The notes: a model not told the origin generated them from the letters alone. Counted from the first letter of the stretch, positions 27,964-37,145 are shown. The stretch is DNA of 64,000 nucleotides from Pigmentibacter ruber (GCF_009792895.1 NZ_WSSC01000005.1:124001-188000); one strand, 5' to 3'. Program-made: numbers and translations.

Positions 27964-28470
27964 ATGAACGATCACTGTTTACAAAAAGAAATCCAGCATA
28001 CTCATTCTAGCCATGGGGATCATTGCAATGGTAAGTCATTTAAGGAACTTGCTTTTGAGGCTATGAAAGAAAATAATTTACGGATTACAAAATCACGCCT
28101 TGCTGTTATTCAATGTTTGGAAAATTCAAAAGTCCCTTTATCGCCCAAAAGTATATTTGATTCTTTATTAAAAGATTATAATATTAAAATAGATCAAGTT
28201 TCTGTATATAGGATATTGGAAGCATTTATCCAATTAAAACTAATACACCAGGTTTTTCCTTCAGGGGATTATTTGTCTTGTCATACTCGATGCGAAGAAA
28301 ATCCTAACCATATCATTCTAAATTGTATTAAATGTCATAAGGTAATGGAAGTGCATTTAGATATCGAAACTATTTCAAGCATTTTGTTGAGTATTCAGGA
28401 AAAATTCCAATTTGAACCTATAAATCATATGTTTCAAATTGATGGGAATTGTGAACAATGTCGGAAATAG
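27964..28470 (+). CDS. zur: Fur-family regulator, probably Zur
   Basis: 168 residues: a winged-helix N-domain (NNLRITKSRLAVIQCLE, DQVSVYRILEAFIQLKLIHQV) and a metal/dimer domain with CHTRCEENPNHIILNC, CIKCHKV and a final NCEQC, giving the two structural-zinc cysteine pairs. An extra His-rich tail (HTHSSHGDHC) at residues 12-21 is unusual and fits zinc sensing. It diverges from the Zrg/Znu operon across a palindrome. AAGGAAGG lies at the ribosome-site position. Fur or Mur function cannot be excluded by sequence alone, but context strongly favours Zur. Confidence 0.85.
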   Translation: MNDHCLQKEIQHTHSSHGDHCNGKSFKELAFEAMKENNLRITKSRLAVIQCLENSKVPLSPKSIFDSLLKDYNIKIDQVSVYRILEAFIQLKLIHQVFPSGDYLSCHTRCEENPNHIILNCIKCHKVMEVHLDIETISSILLSIQEKFQFEPINHMFQIDGNCEQCRK

Positions 28471-29294
28471 ATCAAGGTAACAAATACGAACTTACGCAAA
28501 CAATGCATGGTGATTTTACATTTAAGCATTTACAGACAAGTGAAATTTTACATGGGCAAGTTGGACCAAGACAAGAAGCAGAGCGCTTATATGTTGAACA
28601 ATCAGGAATAAGAGAAACCCCTCAATCACATTATGTTGTATACGATATTGGGATGGGCTGTGGGGCTCAATTATTTGCTATGTATGATGCCTTTCTAGCA
28701 AATAAAAGTATTTCAAAATTAACAATTGTAAGCTTTGACTTGGAAAAAGAAGGACTTCGCCTATTATTGGAAAATATACAATATTTTCCTTATTTAAAGG
28801 AAAATATTGCACTCATAAATTTATTATTGAAAACAGATCATCTTCACTATTCTGTTTCAAATATAAAAGAATTTGAATGGATTTTTCTGAGCGGTGATTT
28901 TAATAAATTAAGTGATAATGATTTAAACTTTTTGCCTAGTGCAGATGTAATCTGTTACGATTTCTTTTCTCCAGCAAAACACCCACATTTGTGGACGTAT
29001 AGTAATTTTAAGAAATTGTTTGCAAAATCTAATTTGAATTCCGTATTAATCACCTACTCATCAGCAACGGCTGTGCGTGCTGCTTTGCTTGCGGCAGGAT
29101 ATTTTGTCGGTTTTGGGGCTATTAGTGGAAAAAAAGCTAAATCTACTGTAGCTACTCGAAAATTGGAAAACTTGTTAGAACCTCTTCCCGTTGCATGGAA
29201 GAATACTTTTGCAGCTTCGTGCGCTAAATTTTCTAAGCAAGAAACTGATAAAAATATAATTCAACAAAAAATAAATTCACACCCCCAATGGTAA
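28458..29294 (+). CDS. MnmC-like tRNA methyltransferase (MnmC1/MnmD domain only)
   Basis: 278-residue SAM-dependent methyltransferase. YDIGMGCGAQLFAMYDAF (about 63-80) is the SAM motif I region, and CYDFFSPAKHPHLWTYSNFKKLF resembles the catalytic D-FSP-K-P-LW motif of MnmC, followed by a TYSSATAVRAALLAAGYFVGFG end typical of the family. MnmC's N-terminal activity makes the last methylation of mnm5(s2)U34 in tRNA; mnmG, acting earlier in that pathway, is at 53638. The FAD domain of enterobacterial MnmC is absent. The start overlaps the regulator gene by 13 nt. Confidence 0.8.
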   Translation: MSEIDQGNKYELTQTMHGDFTFKHLQTSEILHGQVGPRQEAERLYVEQSGIRETPQSHYVVYDIGMGCGAQLFAMYDAFLANKSISKLTIVSFDLEKEGLRLLLENIQYFPYLKENIALINLLLKTDHLHYSVSNIKEFEWIFLSGDFNKLSDNDLNFLPSADVICYDFFSPAKHPHLWTYSNFKKLFAKSNLNSVLITYSSATAVRAALLAAGYFVGFGAISGKKAKSTVATRKLENLLEPLPVAWKNTFAASCAKFSKQETDKNIIQQKINSHPQW

Positions 29295-29596
29295 TTTTAT
29301 TTTAAGATATTATGTGTTAAGATAATAAAAAGATATTTTTATCAAATTTTTATTTTAGGACTATCCTAGTGCAAAACTATATGAAAAACATTTTATTTTT
29401 TATCTTGGTAATTGTTATTTTTTTTCTAGCATTTCGTTCTAATATGTTTTTTTAGAAAATATAAAAAAATTTTTAAACTTATTATGTAATTTAAATAATA
29501 AAATAATTGACAGTTATGTAATTCTATTTTTTTTTCAAATATGTATCATAAGAATTGTTAGTTTTGACTTAATACAATTTAATAATTGGAGGGTGG
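29295..29596. other. AT-rich intergenic region with a small ORF
   Basis: Gap between the methyltransferase and the DUF3015 gene. It contains TAGGA-CTA-TCCTA (29356-29368), a small palindrome just before a short hydrophobic ORF, and a TTGACA (29507-29512) with no convincing -10 at standard spacing. The final GGAGG (29588-29592) is the ribosome site of the next gene. Confidence 0.55.
29369..29455 (+). CDS. possible 28-residue single-span membrane peptide
   Basis: GTG at 29369 (AGGA 8 nt upstream) or ATG at 29381 opens a frame encoding MKNILFFILVIVIFFLAF and then RSNMFF before TAG. The peptide is almost wholly hydrophobic with one possible transmembrane helix and a positive residue on each side, like small membrane or type I toxin peptides. 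T-rich DNA can produce such frames by chance, so it is only a candidate. Confidence 0.25.
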   Translation: MQNYMKNILFFILVIVIFFLAFRSNMFF

Positions 29597-30112
29597 GTGA
29601 GTATGTCAATCATTCACATTGCTAAAAGTAAGCTATTTATTCTTAGCTGGATTTTATATTGCGTTGTGTCTTTTCAAAATGTTTATGCAGCTGGTGCTGC
29701 AGGTTGCGGATTAGGATCGGTTATTTTTTCCGACAATAGATGGTGGAAACAAGTTTTAGCTGCAACAACAAATAATTTAACTTTTACACAAACACTTGGA
29801 ATAACAACCGGAACATCTAATTGCAATGCGAGCGGAGCTTTAACAAGGTACCAAGAACAAAAAGATTATATTGTTGTAAATTATGTAACACTGCAAAAAG
29901 AAGCTGCACAAGGAAACGGCGAAACATTGAAAGGTTTGGCTATTATCTCTGGTTGTGAGGATAATGCTTATCAAGATTTTGCTACATTACTACAAACTAA
30001 TTATAGTGAGATATTTACATCAAGTAATACTGATCAAATTGTTGAGAGTATGAATTTTAAAATCAAAACAAATCCATCTCTAGTAAATAAATGTTTAAAA
30101 GGCACCATATAG
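29597..30112 (+). CDS. DUF3015 family secreted protein
   Basis: 171 residues with a signal peptide (hydrophobic 12-30, ending VYAAGAA). The mature part begins with the DUF3015 pattern GCGLGSVIFSDNRWWKQ, then LAATTNN, FTQTLGITTGTSNC and a helical C-terminus with two further cysteines (SGCEDNAY, NKCLKG). The conserved Cys residues probably pair in the periplasm. The function of the family is unknown to me. GGAGG precedes either the GTG at 29597 or the ATG at 29603, with better spacing to the ATG. Confidence 0.85.
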   Translation: MSMSIIHIAKSKLFILSWILYCVVSFQNVYAAGAAGCGLGSVIFSDNRWWKQVLAATTNNLTFTQTLGITTGTSNCNASGALTRYQEQKDYIVVNYVTLQKEAAQGNGETLKGLAIISGCEDNAYQDFATLLQTNYSEIFTSSNTDQIVESMNFKIKTNPSLVNKCLKGTI

Positions 30113-30746
30113 AAGATTAATAAATTACTCCGTACTTAATACTTTAGTAAATAGATAACTACTGACTTCTAATATTAAGTGCTTGAATGAAAAAATACTC
30201 CTTCTGTTGATAAAAAGTTAAAAGAAAAATTGGATTAGGAAATAGAAATCTCTTCAAATTTGGTTCTAGAAGTTGAAGGTATTATCTAAATGAGTGAGAA
30301 GGTTCTTCCAGAAGGTTTTGGTGATGATGATTTGTGCACTTCCTGAAATTGATTTTGCTTCCCAAAATAGAAATATGCTTGAAGGGTTTTTGGGTTCATA
30401 TACAGCTTTTCTGTTAAATCACTTTGATACTTTGGTAGTTTCTATTGAGTCAAAATAGCTCCTTCACTATTTCGATAGAATTAAACTATGTCTTACATAT
30501 TTTTTAGTTGATTTATCCTTATAAATTAAAGACTTTTTTGGCATATAACTTTGCTTATCTGATGAAAAGAAATGCCAAAACTTATATTCGGGATGTGGTT
30601 AAGAAGATTCTTCGTATTTTTTTTAATTTTTTGGGTGCCAAAACTTTGAAAAATTTTCATTTCTATGAGATTGATTATTTCATATACTGTAAGCGGGATC
30701 TGAAAAGATCCCATTCCCATTGCACGTTTTCACTGGAGTCCCTTTT
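30113..30746. other. 634-bp non-coding region with possible degraded coding traces
   Basis: No convincing gene. The stretch 30230-30460 has higher GC and a protein-like composition in changing frames: about 30290-30345 reads VLPEGFGDDDL, and 30321-30458 reads a 45-residue frame with LPEIDFASQNRNMLEGF. This resembles a decayed gene with frameshifts, of a family I cannot name. The part from 30508 is AT-rich with a weak open frame I reject. A hairpin near the end belongs to the IHF/HU leader. Confidence 0.4.
30695..30712 (+). promoter_or_regulatory. perfect hairpin upstream of the IHF/HU gene
   Basis: GGGATCT (30695-30701), loop GAAA, AGATCCC (30706-30712): a perfect 7-bp stem with a GNRA tetraloop, 34 nt before the ATG. 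There is no T-run, so it is not an intrinsic terminator; it could be an mRNA-stabilising leader element or a protein-binding palindrome. Confidence 0.4.
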
Positions 30747-31028
30747 ATGGTAAAAAGCGAACTAATCGAAATTCTTTCTTCTAAGGCGGATGTTACCTCT
30801 CCACAGGCGGAAGAATTGATCAATATGTTTTTTGATACAATTTCAGAAGCATTAACTGAGGACGGGCGTGTAGAAATCCGTGGATTTGGAGCATTTACTG
30901 TGCGTAAATATAAGTCCTATGATGGACGTAATCCAAAAACTGGAGAAAAGATCGAAGTACCAGAGAAAAAACTTCCTTTCTGGAAAACTGGTCTTGAACT
31001 TCGCCAACGTGTGGATGGTTTAGGTTGA
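30747..31028 (+). CDS. HU/IHF-family DNA-bending protein (IHF beta-like)
   Basis: 93 residues with the full HU/IHF pattern: VKSELIEILSSK, the central RVEIRGFGAFTVRKYKSYDGRNPKTGEKIEVPEKKLPFWKTG and LRQRV at the end. The beta-arm GRNPKTGE carries the proline that intercalates in DNA. The MVKSELIE start and RGFGAF region look closer to IHF beta than to HU. The ATG at 30747 has GGAG 9 nt upstream; the frame can be read further upstream but the extra residues are not family-like. Its stop overlaps the TTG start of the next gene. Confidence 0.9.
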   Translation: MVKSELIEILSSKADVTSPQAEELINMFFDTISEALTEDGRVEIRGFGAFTVRKYKSYDGRNPKTGEKIEVPEKKLPFWKTGLELRQRVDGLG

Positions 31029-32116
31029 AAATTGTTGATGTCAAAATCGGCAAAATAAAAGTCCCTTTAAAAAGGCCATTCAAAACGGCTTTAAGAACTG
31101 TTTATTTTGCTGAAGACATCATTGTGAAACTTATCACTCAGTCTGGCTTGATTGGCTTTGGCAGTGCCGCACCTACTGTAGCTATTACAGGTGACTCTCA
31201 AGATTCTATTTACCATACCTTAAAAAATGTTTTATTACCAAGGGTTATTGGACAAGAAATTGCTAGTATTGAAAGCATAATGTCTAAAATTCATGTTTCT
31301 TTGGTACATAATACATCAGCCTTATCTGCTCTAGATATGGCAATTTATGACTTGTATGCACAATCTTTAAATTTACCTTTATATAAACTACTAGGTGGTT
31401 TTCGTAATTTAACATTTACTTCCGTAACTATAAGTGCAAACTCTTCTGATGTTATGGTTGCCGACGCATTAGTTGCTTTAGAAGATGGTTTTTCTGATTT
31501 AAAATTAAAATTAGGTTTAGACACTAATTTTGATTTTGATAGGGTAAGTAATGTACGCTCCGCTGTTGGAAATAAAATAAAAATAAGTCTCGATGCCAAT
31601 CAAGCTTGGGGTGCTAAAGAAGCTGTACGTCTTATTCAAAAAATAGAAAATGCAGGACTTAATATTGATTTTGTTGAGCAACCTGTTTTAGCTAGCAGAA
31701 TTGATGACCTAAAATTCGTAACACAGCATGTAATGACACCTATTTTGGCTGATGAATCGGTTTTTACTCCCTTCGACGCATTTAAAATATGTGCTAAAAA
31801 AGCAGCTGATATGATTAATATTAAATTGGCTAAAGCTGGCGGAATTTATCAAGCACAAAAAATATTAAATATTGCTGAGGCAGTAGGAATGGAATGTATA
31901 ATGGGTTGCATGCTAGAAAGCCAAGTTGCAGTAACAGCAGCTGCGCATTTAGCGGCTGCTAAAAAAACGATTGTTCGTTGCGATTTAGATTCTCCAGCAT
32001 TGTTAGCTGAAAATCCGGTGGTTGGTGGTGTTACACTAGATGGCAACATCTTATCATTGAGTGAAAATGCTGCTGGGCTTGGCATTAAAGATATTTTAAA
32101 TGTTGAGTATTTTTAA
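31025..32116 (+). CDS. L-Ala-D/L-Glu epimerase (dipeptide epimerase, enolase superfamily)
   Basis: 363 residues with the muconate-lactonizing-enzyme subgroup pattern: an N-terminal capping domain (VPLKRPFKTALRTVYFAEDIIV) and a barrel with catalytic LKLKLG (Lys about 160 and 162), metal ligands in SLDANQAW, EQPV and ADES, and the second catalytic lysine in NIKLAKAGG, then CMLES. These match dipeptide epimerases such as E. coli YcjG, which act on murein-derived Ala-Glu in peptidoglycan recycling. It starts at TTG overlapping the IHF/HU stop (TTGA), implying translational coupling. Substrate is inferred from the family. Confidence 0.88.
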   Translation: MKIVDVKIGKIKVPLKRPFKTALRTVYFAEDIIVKLITQSGLIGFGSAAPTVAITGDSQDSIYHTLKNVLLPRVIGQEIASIESIMSKIHVSLVHNTSALSALDMAIYDLYAQSLNLPLYKLLGGFRNLTFTSVTISANSSDVMVADALVALEDGFSDLKLKLGLDTNFDFDRVSNVRSAVGNKIKISLDANQAWGAKEAVRLIQKIENAGLNIDFVEQPVLASRIDDLKFVTQHVMTPILADESVFTPFDAFKICAKKAADMINIKLAKAGGIYQAQKILNIAEAVGMECIMGCMLESQVAVTAAAHLAAAKKTIVRCDLDSPALLAENPVVGGVTLDGNILSLSENAAGLGIKDILNVEYF

Positions 32117-32128
32117 TTTCAGCAAGCA

Positions 32129-33634
32129 TTAAAAATAAATTGATAATACTCCTTTTGCATTCATTGGGGAAACCATGCGGTTGTAACCAGCATATGGGTA
32201 TTCAAATTCAGCACTAAACTCTGCAGGAATCATGTAAGGTAATCCACTAAATTTTGATCCAACAACAACTGAATAGTATTGTTCATATCCATGGTCTGGG
32301 TGCATGGAAGATTCTCCTAAATAAAATTGATCACCCACGGTGTAAACAGGTTGCCCATTTAAATAGGCTTTTGCTGCAATATTATATTTGGCTTGTGTAT
32401 ATAAACCTAGCCACTTAAAGTTAGAAGAAACATTTCCTAATCCCCAAGAGGCTTGTAAAAATCCGATGTGGTGTAATCCTTTGCGCCAAAACTCTAGATC
32501 ATTTCCTTGGCCGTCACCAGTAGATGTGTCGGCAGTGTTAAAAGATGTATTATCTAGCATACTTGTTCTACGTAAATTCACTTTATTGATTGAATATTCA
32601 GCTTGATGTTGCCAGCTTAAAATAACTCCAGGGACAACTACATAATCTAGGTTTAAACGCGCGATGGCATCATAAGTTCCACCACCAGTAATTAAGGTAC
32701 CATCGCCGCCAGTAGAGCGCATTGCAGTTACTAAATTAAATTTTCCTGTAGGTATACGCAAACCACCACCGACTGAAAAATACAATGGCACGTGTCTGAT
32801 AGGAGATTCTTCTGAAATAACGCTCCATAAAACACCAACTTGAATATCACCTAAACCGGAAGCACCATTTGTTGGTTGTGAAGCTGTGAGTAAGATATTT
32901 CTAATTTGATCCTTCAAGGGGCTAGCTGAGTTAAATGTAAATGTTTCACCTGTTGGGAGAGGGATAGTTAAGGTCGTAGAGTTATTTAATGATCCACCGC
33001 CATTGATAAAACTTGCACAAGTGTCTGGGGTTACGTTAGATCCGCACAAAAAACCATTGGCATTCTGGGATAGTTTAGTAGAGAGATCGTGGAGAACATG
33101 GTTATAATATTTCGCATATAATTCGGAATTTGCGGCTACGCTATCACCATTCATTCCTAGTTGGTAAGAAGCAGTATATGGGAAACCTACAGCAACAGAC
33201 AGAGAATTGGTTAATCCGTATTGAATTGCAATCCCTGTAATGAACCGTTTCATGGAAATTCCGTTGTCTACTTTCTTTCCATTGCTATCAAATCCTTGAT
33301 TGCCAAAACTGTAAGCTAAAGGTAAATCTATTTTAAATATGCCTTCTGGTAACGTTTTTCCTGTTTGCAGAACAGCATATTTAGGAGGAGTTCTTCCCTT
33401 TTCTCCCAGTCCTCCAGCCACGTCTGCAGTTGGATCTATTTTATGATTTTCATTCTTCTCATCTGTTGCATTTGTATTTTGTGCAATATTTGATGAATTC
33501 TTTTCATTAATTTCTTTACAAAATGCAGTACTTTGAAAAGTAAGTGAGCTTCCCAAGATAGCAATTAGAGAAGAATTTATTAAATTTTTTTTGACGAGAA
33601 ATTTCTTTATATTTTTACTTGAAAAGCGAAGCAT
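32129..33634 (-). CDS. outer-membrane beta-barrel protein, unknown function
   Basis: 501 residues. A long basic N-terminus with a hydrophobic core (about 18-37, ending STAFCKE) acts as a signal peptide. A charged linker follows, then ADVAGGLGEKGRTPPKYAVLQTGKTLPEGIF begins a series of amphipathic strands ending in GVLSIYF; the aromatic terminus fits outer-membrane insertion. Segments such as GLTNSLSVAVGFPY and GLGDIQVGVLW recall transporter-like barrels annotated in phenol-degradation (MetA-pathway) families. No substrate can be inferred. It converges on the epimerase gene with a 12-bp gap. Confidence 0.7.
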   Translation of the reverse strand: MLRFSSKNIKKFLVKKNLINSSLIAILGSSLTFQSTAFCKEINEKNSSNIAQNTNATDEKNENHKIDPTADVAGGLGEKGRTPPKYAVLQTGKTLPEGIFKIDLPLAYSFGNQGFDSNGKKVDNGISMKRFITGIAIQYGLTNSLSVAVGFPYTASYQLGMNGDSVAANSELYAKYYNHVLHDLSTKLSQNANGFLCGSNVTPDTCASFINGGGSLNNSTTLTIPLPTGETFTFNSASPLKDQIRNILLTASQPTNGASGLGDIQVGVLWSVISEESPIRHVPLYFSVGGGLRIPTGKFNLVTAMRSTGGDGTLITGGGTYDAIARLNLDYVVVPGVILSWQHQAEYSINKVNLRRTSMLDNTSFNTADTSTGDGQGNDLEFWRKGLHHIGFLQASWGLGNVSSNFKWLGLYTQAKYNIAAKAYLNGQPVYTVGDQFYLGESSMHPDHGYEQYYSVVVGSKFSGLPYMIPAEFSAEFEYPYAGYNRMVSPMNAKGVLSIYF

Positions 33635-33962
33635 ATATGTCCCTCTAAATGCTTTTAAATAGGAAATAAAAAAATGTTTTAAAAAAAGCCAACCAAAAAT
33701 TTAGAGAGAGAGGTTAGGTAAATACAAGTTTTAATTAGCACCTAAATATTTCTTTTGCAACTCAAACAATTTTTAATTGATACTTGCCAAATTTTTTAGA
33801 AAAGTATACTTACAATAACAAGCCAACTATTTGATTATCTTAGAGAGAGAAAAAGGTTGGGGTGGAGTATTTTAGAGGAACTCCGTACAAGAAAAATAAA
33901 TTTTATATTAAGTATTACTGTACTTGTAGTACTCTTTTGCCTAATTAAAAGAGGGAATTGAT
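33635..33962. other. divergent intergenic region between two secreted-protein genes
   Basis: 328 bp with no open frame of note. TTAGAGAGAGA occurs twice (about 33701 and 33839), each followed within a few bases by GGTT, and GTAC-TTGTA-GTAC (about 33918-33930) is a small palindrome. Promoters for the barrel gene and the lipoprotein gene must be here; the repeats might be shared control sites, but this is weak. Confidence 0.4.
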
Positions 33963-36926
33963 ATGCGCCGTATTGTTTATTCTGTCTCTAGTTTTCTTTC
34001 TTGCCTTGCCATTGTTGGTTGTAATTTTAAAGGCAATACGGATATGCAGAAAGAAGGAAAGATAAATTGTCAAAAATGGGACGCGTTTGCTGCTAAAGTT
34101 GGTGTTCCTGGTTGTGATCAAGCTGTGCCTGCTACAGATAAAGCGGGGCTTGTAAAAAACTTAAGTGAAATGCCGCAAAACTTTGTAGCTGGTAGTGCTA
34201 AGTATGCTGAAGTAACAAAATTAGTTCAAAATTATGTAAGTCAAATAGGTGCAAAAACACAAGCTACAGAAATTGTGAGTGTAAAAAAATTAGCTGATGT
34301 TTTGGTAGAAGCTGGTTTTGCTGATCAATTGACAGAAGTAACAAAACCAGAATTTATTTCAATTCCTTATTATGAAAGAGATAAGGTAACACCAACCGAT
34401 CTAAGTGCAATCAAAACGCTCAGTGGTATAAATAAAGATTCAAAATTTAAAATTTATTCTACCAAAGAAGGAAAAGTAGATACGAGTGATTTTGCTGAAG
34501 GTACAGCATATGTGCTCATTTATAAATTAAATGGTTCGGATCAAAAATATTCTTCCATTGTTACTATACCTGATAAAAAAAGTGATGATGAAAAGTTTAA
34601 AGTAATAATGTATGCGCATGGTGGTGACGCTGGCATTTCTTTCCGAAATATCGCAACCATTCTCCAAAATAATTTAGGAAAAGGAATTGTTGCTGCACCA
34701 AGCTTTCCGGGTGAACCTATTTGTTCTATTACAACAATTGGTGGTTCAGTTGAGAATAACTTCATACGCAGTTGTGGGGACGCAAAAGGTAACGTAATTA
34801 AAGCAGCAGTAACTGGAGAAGGTGTAAAATCACCATTGGATAATGATGTTAATGCTTTTTTAGGATTGCATAATGCAATTTCAAGAATGGCTTTTTCCAT
34901 GAAGCCATTAATAGTAAAGTCAAATATTGATTCTGATTTTAATTTAAATTTAGATTATTACTCAAATAACAATTTACTTTTACAAATGCTTACTGGTCCT
35001 AAAACTATTGGAGTTTCTGATAGCCGTGGTGGTGCAACTTTATTAGCAGCAATTGGAAGAACGGGGATAATGCTTAAAAGTACTTTAGAAGGAGGTTTGG
35101 GGAATATTGATCTTAAAAATCCGCCTATTCTTCCTCTCTTTAGTTCTGCAGGGTTATTTTATACGCCTTCAACATTGTTAATTGGCAGTTTTAGAATTGT
35201 TACTCAAAATATGTTAGCGGGTAATATTTATGATACAAGTATTTTAAATGCTTTACCTATGATACCAGATCTCAAAAAGAATTCTTATATTACTGATTAC
35301 AGAATAGCTCCAATTGGGCAAGACCAACAAGTATTAGATAAATTGGTTGGATGGATTGCTGCTTCTGATATCGTCTTTTTATCCCCTTATATTTCAGTGG
35401 GAATGCAAAATTGGAATGTTACTATAAGTGAAATTACAAGAACATTTAATTCGGTTTTATTTCCGAAATTAAAAAATGATGAAAAATTTAAACCAATTTT
35501 AGATTTTTTAGAAGGTCTTGTTAGTGATAAATTAACTGCCGATAATTCTTTATTGCTAATGATTAATGATTCTATTATTTCTGCAAATCAAAATAAAGTC
35601 AATGTTAAAGAATGCAATTATCTAGCAGATGTTACAATACCAGGTAATAATTCATGTTCGATATATAATATTTTAGTAAAAGGTCAAAAATCTGTTAAAT
35701 TAGGTGATAAAATAGTACCTGAAATTAAACCTCTAATTAATGAAGACGAAGTTGAGAATTTTACAAATTTTATTTCAGATTTTGATAATGCAATAAAAAA
35801 TTTATTAATTTCCAATGAAGCAGATAAATTTACAATTTTAACTAATTTACTTATTTCTGCTAGTGTGTATAAAATTCCTTTGGATAAATTAACAGATATT
35901 ATAAATTTTATTGGAGCATCATTATACTCAGCAAAAGAATTTCCTCAATTAAGTTTTAATAATCCAAGCGTAGAGTTAAAAGCAAGTATTATAAAAAATC
36001 TTTTAAATTTGGGTAAATTAGACGAAAGTTTAAAGAAATTTATTTCTACATTGCCTGAAGAACAAAAGAAAAATCCTTTATCAGTAATACTCAAACCATA
36101 TTTAGACATTTTAATGAAGGAACGGAAATCTTCTCCTGGATCAATTATCTTCTTACATTCTACCCAAGATGGAGTTGTTCCTTATACTCAATCATTAATT
36201 GCTAAAAAAGCAATGGATACGGTATTTGATGCTGTGTATGGAAGTACACAAATTCCTAATAATCCGTTAACAAGCTTTAATATTCCTGCTGTAGGATCAC
36301 AACTTTTTGCATTTCAACCTGAAGATCGCTTTTATACTATAAATTTAGGTGAAAAAACTTCAGATGGAGGAGTTTGTTCAGCCTTAGGGTATGATGGAAA
36401 TGCGGCGACAAATTATAATCCAGATGTAAAGAAATGTTTCGGTAAAATGGAATTAAACAAATCTCATGACGGTACATTTGCGCATGGAGATACGGCTGTA
36501 AGAACTGCGCGTCTTATTTCTGAGCCATTAAATGCGATGAGTTATAATGTGAATAAGTCTGATATCATAAATTCATTGCTTTATGGAAATCAATCTAAAA
36601 TCAATAATGCTTATTCAACAAATATAAATACACAATTAATTACTTTTAACTTTGCTTATAATCTTGCAAATAAAAAAGAAAATGCAAATATTTTCTATTC
36701 TACTGATTGCACTGATCCTAAAACAGGTATTCGTTACCTTTTTAATGCTTGTCCAGCTTCTGGTTCAAACTTTCCTTTATTTAATAGAACACTATTTCAA
36801 GACGGTTTGCAAAAAGATGCAATTGTAGATGGTAGATGGGAACAGAAAAATAAAACTAGTTCTTTAACCCCAACTGATATCTTTACATTATGGATGGAAA
36901 GTGCTGCTAAAGAGGCTAGTAATTAA
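33963..36926 (+). CDS. large lipoprotein with alpha/beta-hydrolase-like motifs
   Basis: 987 residues. The start MRRIVYSVSSFLSCLAIVGC has a lipobox (LAIVGC), so it should be a lipid-anchored envelope protein. The pattern of a serine hydrolase is visible although split by long insertions: YAHGGDAG (about 217, oxyanion-hole type), GVSDSRGGA with Ser354 in a GxSxG-like elbow, FLHSTQDGVVPY (about 729-740) supplying an Asp, and SHDGTFAHGD (about 833-842) supplying a His. A mostly helical insert of about 370 residues lies between elbow and Asp. No specific family is recognised; an esterase, peptidase or lipase role is inferred only from the motifs. A strong terminator follows. Confidence 0.65.
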   Translation: MRRIVYSVSSFLSCLAIVGCNFKGNTDMQKEGKINCQKWDAFAAKVGVPGCDQAVPATDKAGLVKNLSEMPQNFVAGSAKYAEVTKLVQNYVSQIGAKTQATEIVSVKKLADVLVEAGFADQLTEVTKPEFISIPYYERDKVTPTDLSAIKTLSGINKDSKFKIYSTKEGKVDTSDFAEGTAYVLIYKLNGSDQKYSSIVTIPDKKSDDEKFKVIMYAHGGDAGISFRNIATILQNNLGKGIVAAPSFPGEPICSITTIGGSVENNFIRSCGDAKGNVIKAAVTGEGVKSPLDNDVNAFLGLHNAISRMAFSMKPLIVKSNIDSDFNLNLDYYSNNNLLLQMLTGPKTIGVSDSRGGATLLAAIGRTGIMLKSTLEGGLGNIDLKNPPILPLFSSAGLFYTPSTLLIGSFRIVTQNMLAGNIYDTSILNALPMIPDLKKNSYITDYRIAPIGQDQQVLDKLVGWIAASDIVFLSPYISVGMQNWNVTISEITRTFNSVLFPKLKNDEKFKPILDFLEGLVSDKLTADNSLLLMINDSIISANQNKVNVKECNYLADVTIPGNNSCSIYNILVKGQKSVKLGDKIVPEIKPLINEDEVENFTNFISDFDNAIKNLLISNEADKFTILTNLLISASVYKIPLDKLTDIINFIGASLYSAKEFPQLSFNNPSVELKASIIKNLLNLGKLDESLKKFISTLPEEQKKNPLSVILKPYLDILMKERKSSPGSIIFLHSTQDGVVPYTQSLIAKKAMDTVFDAVYGSTQIPNNPLTSFNIPAVGSQLFAFQPEDRFYTINLGEKTSDGGVCSALGYDGNAATNYNPDVKKCFGKMELNKSHDGTFAHGDTAVRTARLISEPLNAMSYNVNKSDIINSLLYGNQSKINNAYSTNINTQLITFNFAYNLANKKENANIFYSTDCTDPKTGIRYLFNACPASGSNFPLFNRTLFQDGLQKDAIVDGRWEQKNKTSSLTPTDIFTLWMESAAKEASN

Positions 36927-36944
36927 AAATAATGTTTCACTTAT

Positions 36945-36976
36945 AAAAAACCACCTTAACTGAGGTGGTTTTTTAT
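36945..36976 (+). terminator. intrinsic terminator after the lipoprotein gene
   Basis: AAAAAACCACCT and AGGTGGTTTTTT form a 12-bp stem around a 6-nt loop, followed by ATT. The GC core CCACC/GGTGG and T-run make this the clearest terminator in the window. Confidence 0.9.
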
Positions 36977-37145
36977 TATTTTAATAAATTTCTTTTGAAA
37001 ATAAATATTTTATACAAATTGGTGGATTATCTAAAGAGAAGATATTGTCAAATGATAATTCTTTTTCATCGAAGATACAAAATTCTATTTCATTAATTGG
37101 GCAATTTGTATTAAAATTATTTAATGATGATTTTGGTTTTGCTAA

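Noticed and set aside
30508-30753. 81-codon plus-strand frame before the IHF/HU gene
   Set aside because: It has no ribosome site, runs through the leader hairpin into the IHF/HU start in another frame, and its composition is that of AT-rich non-coding DNA.
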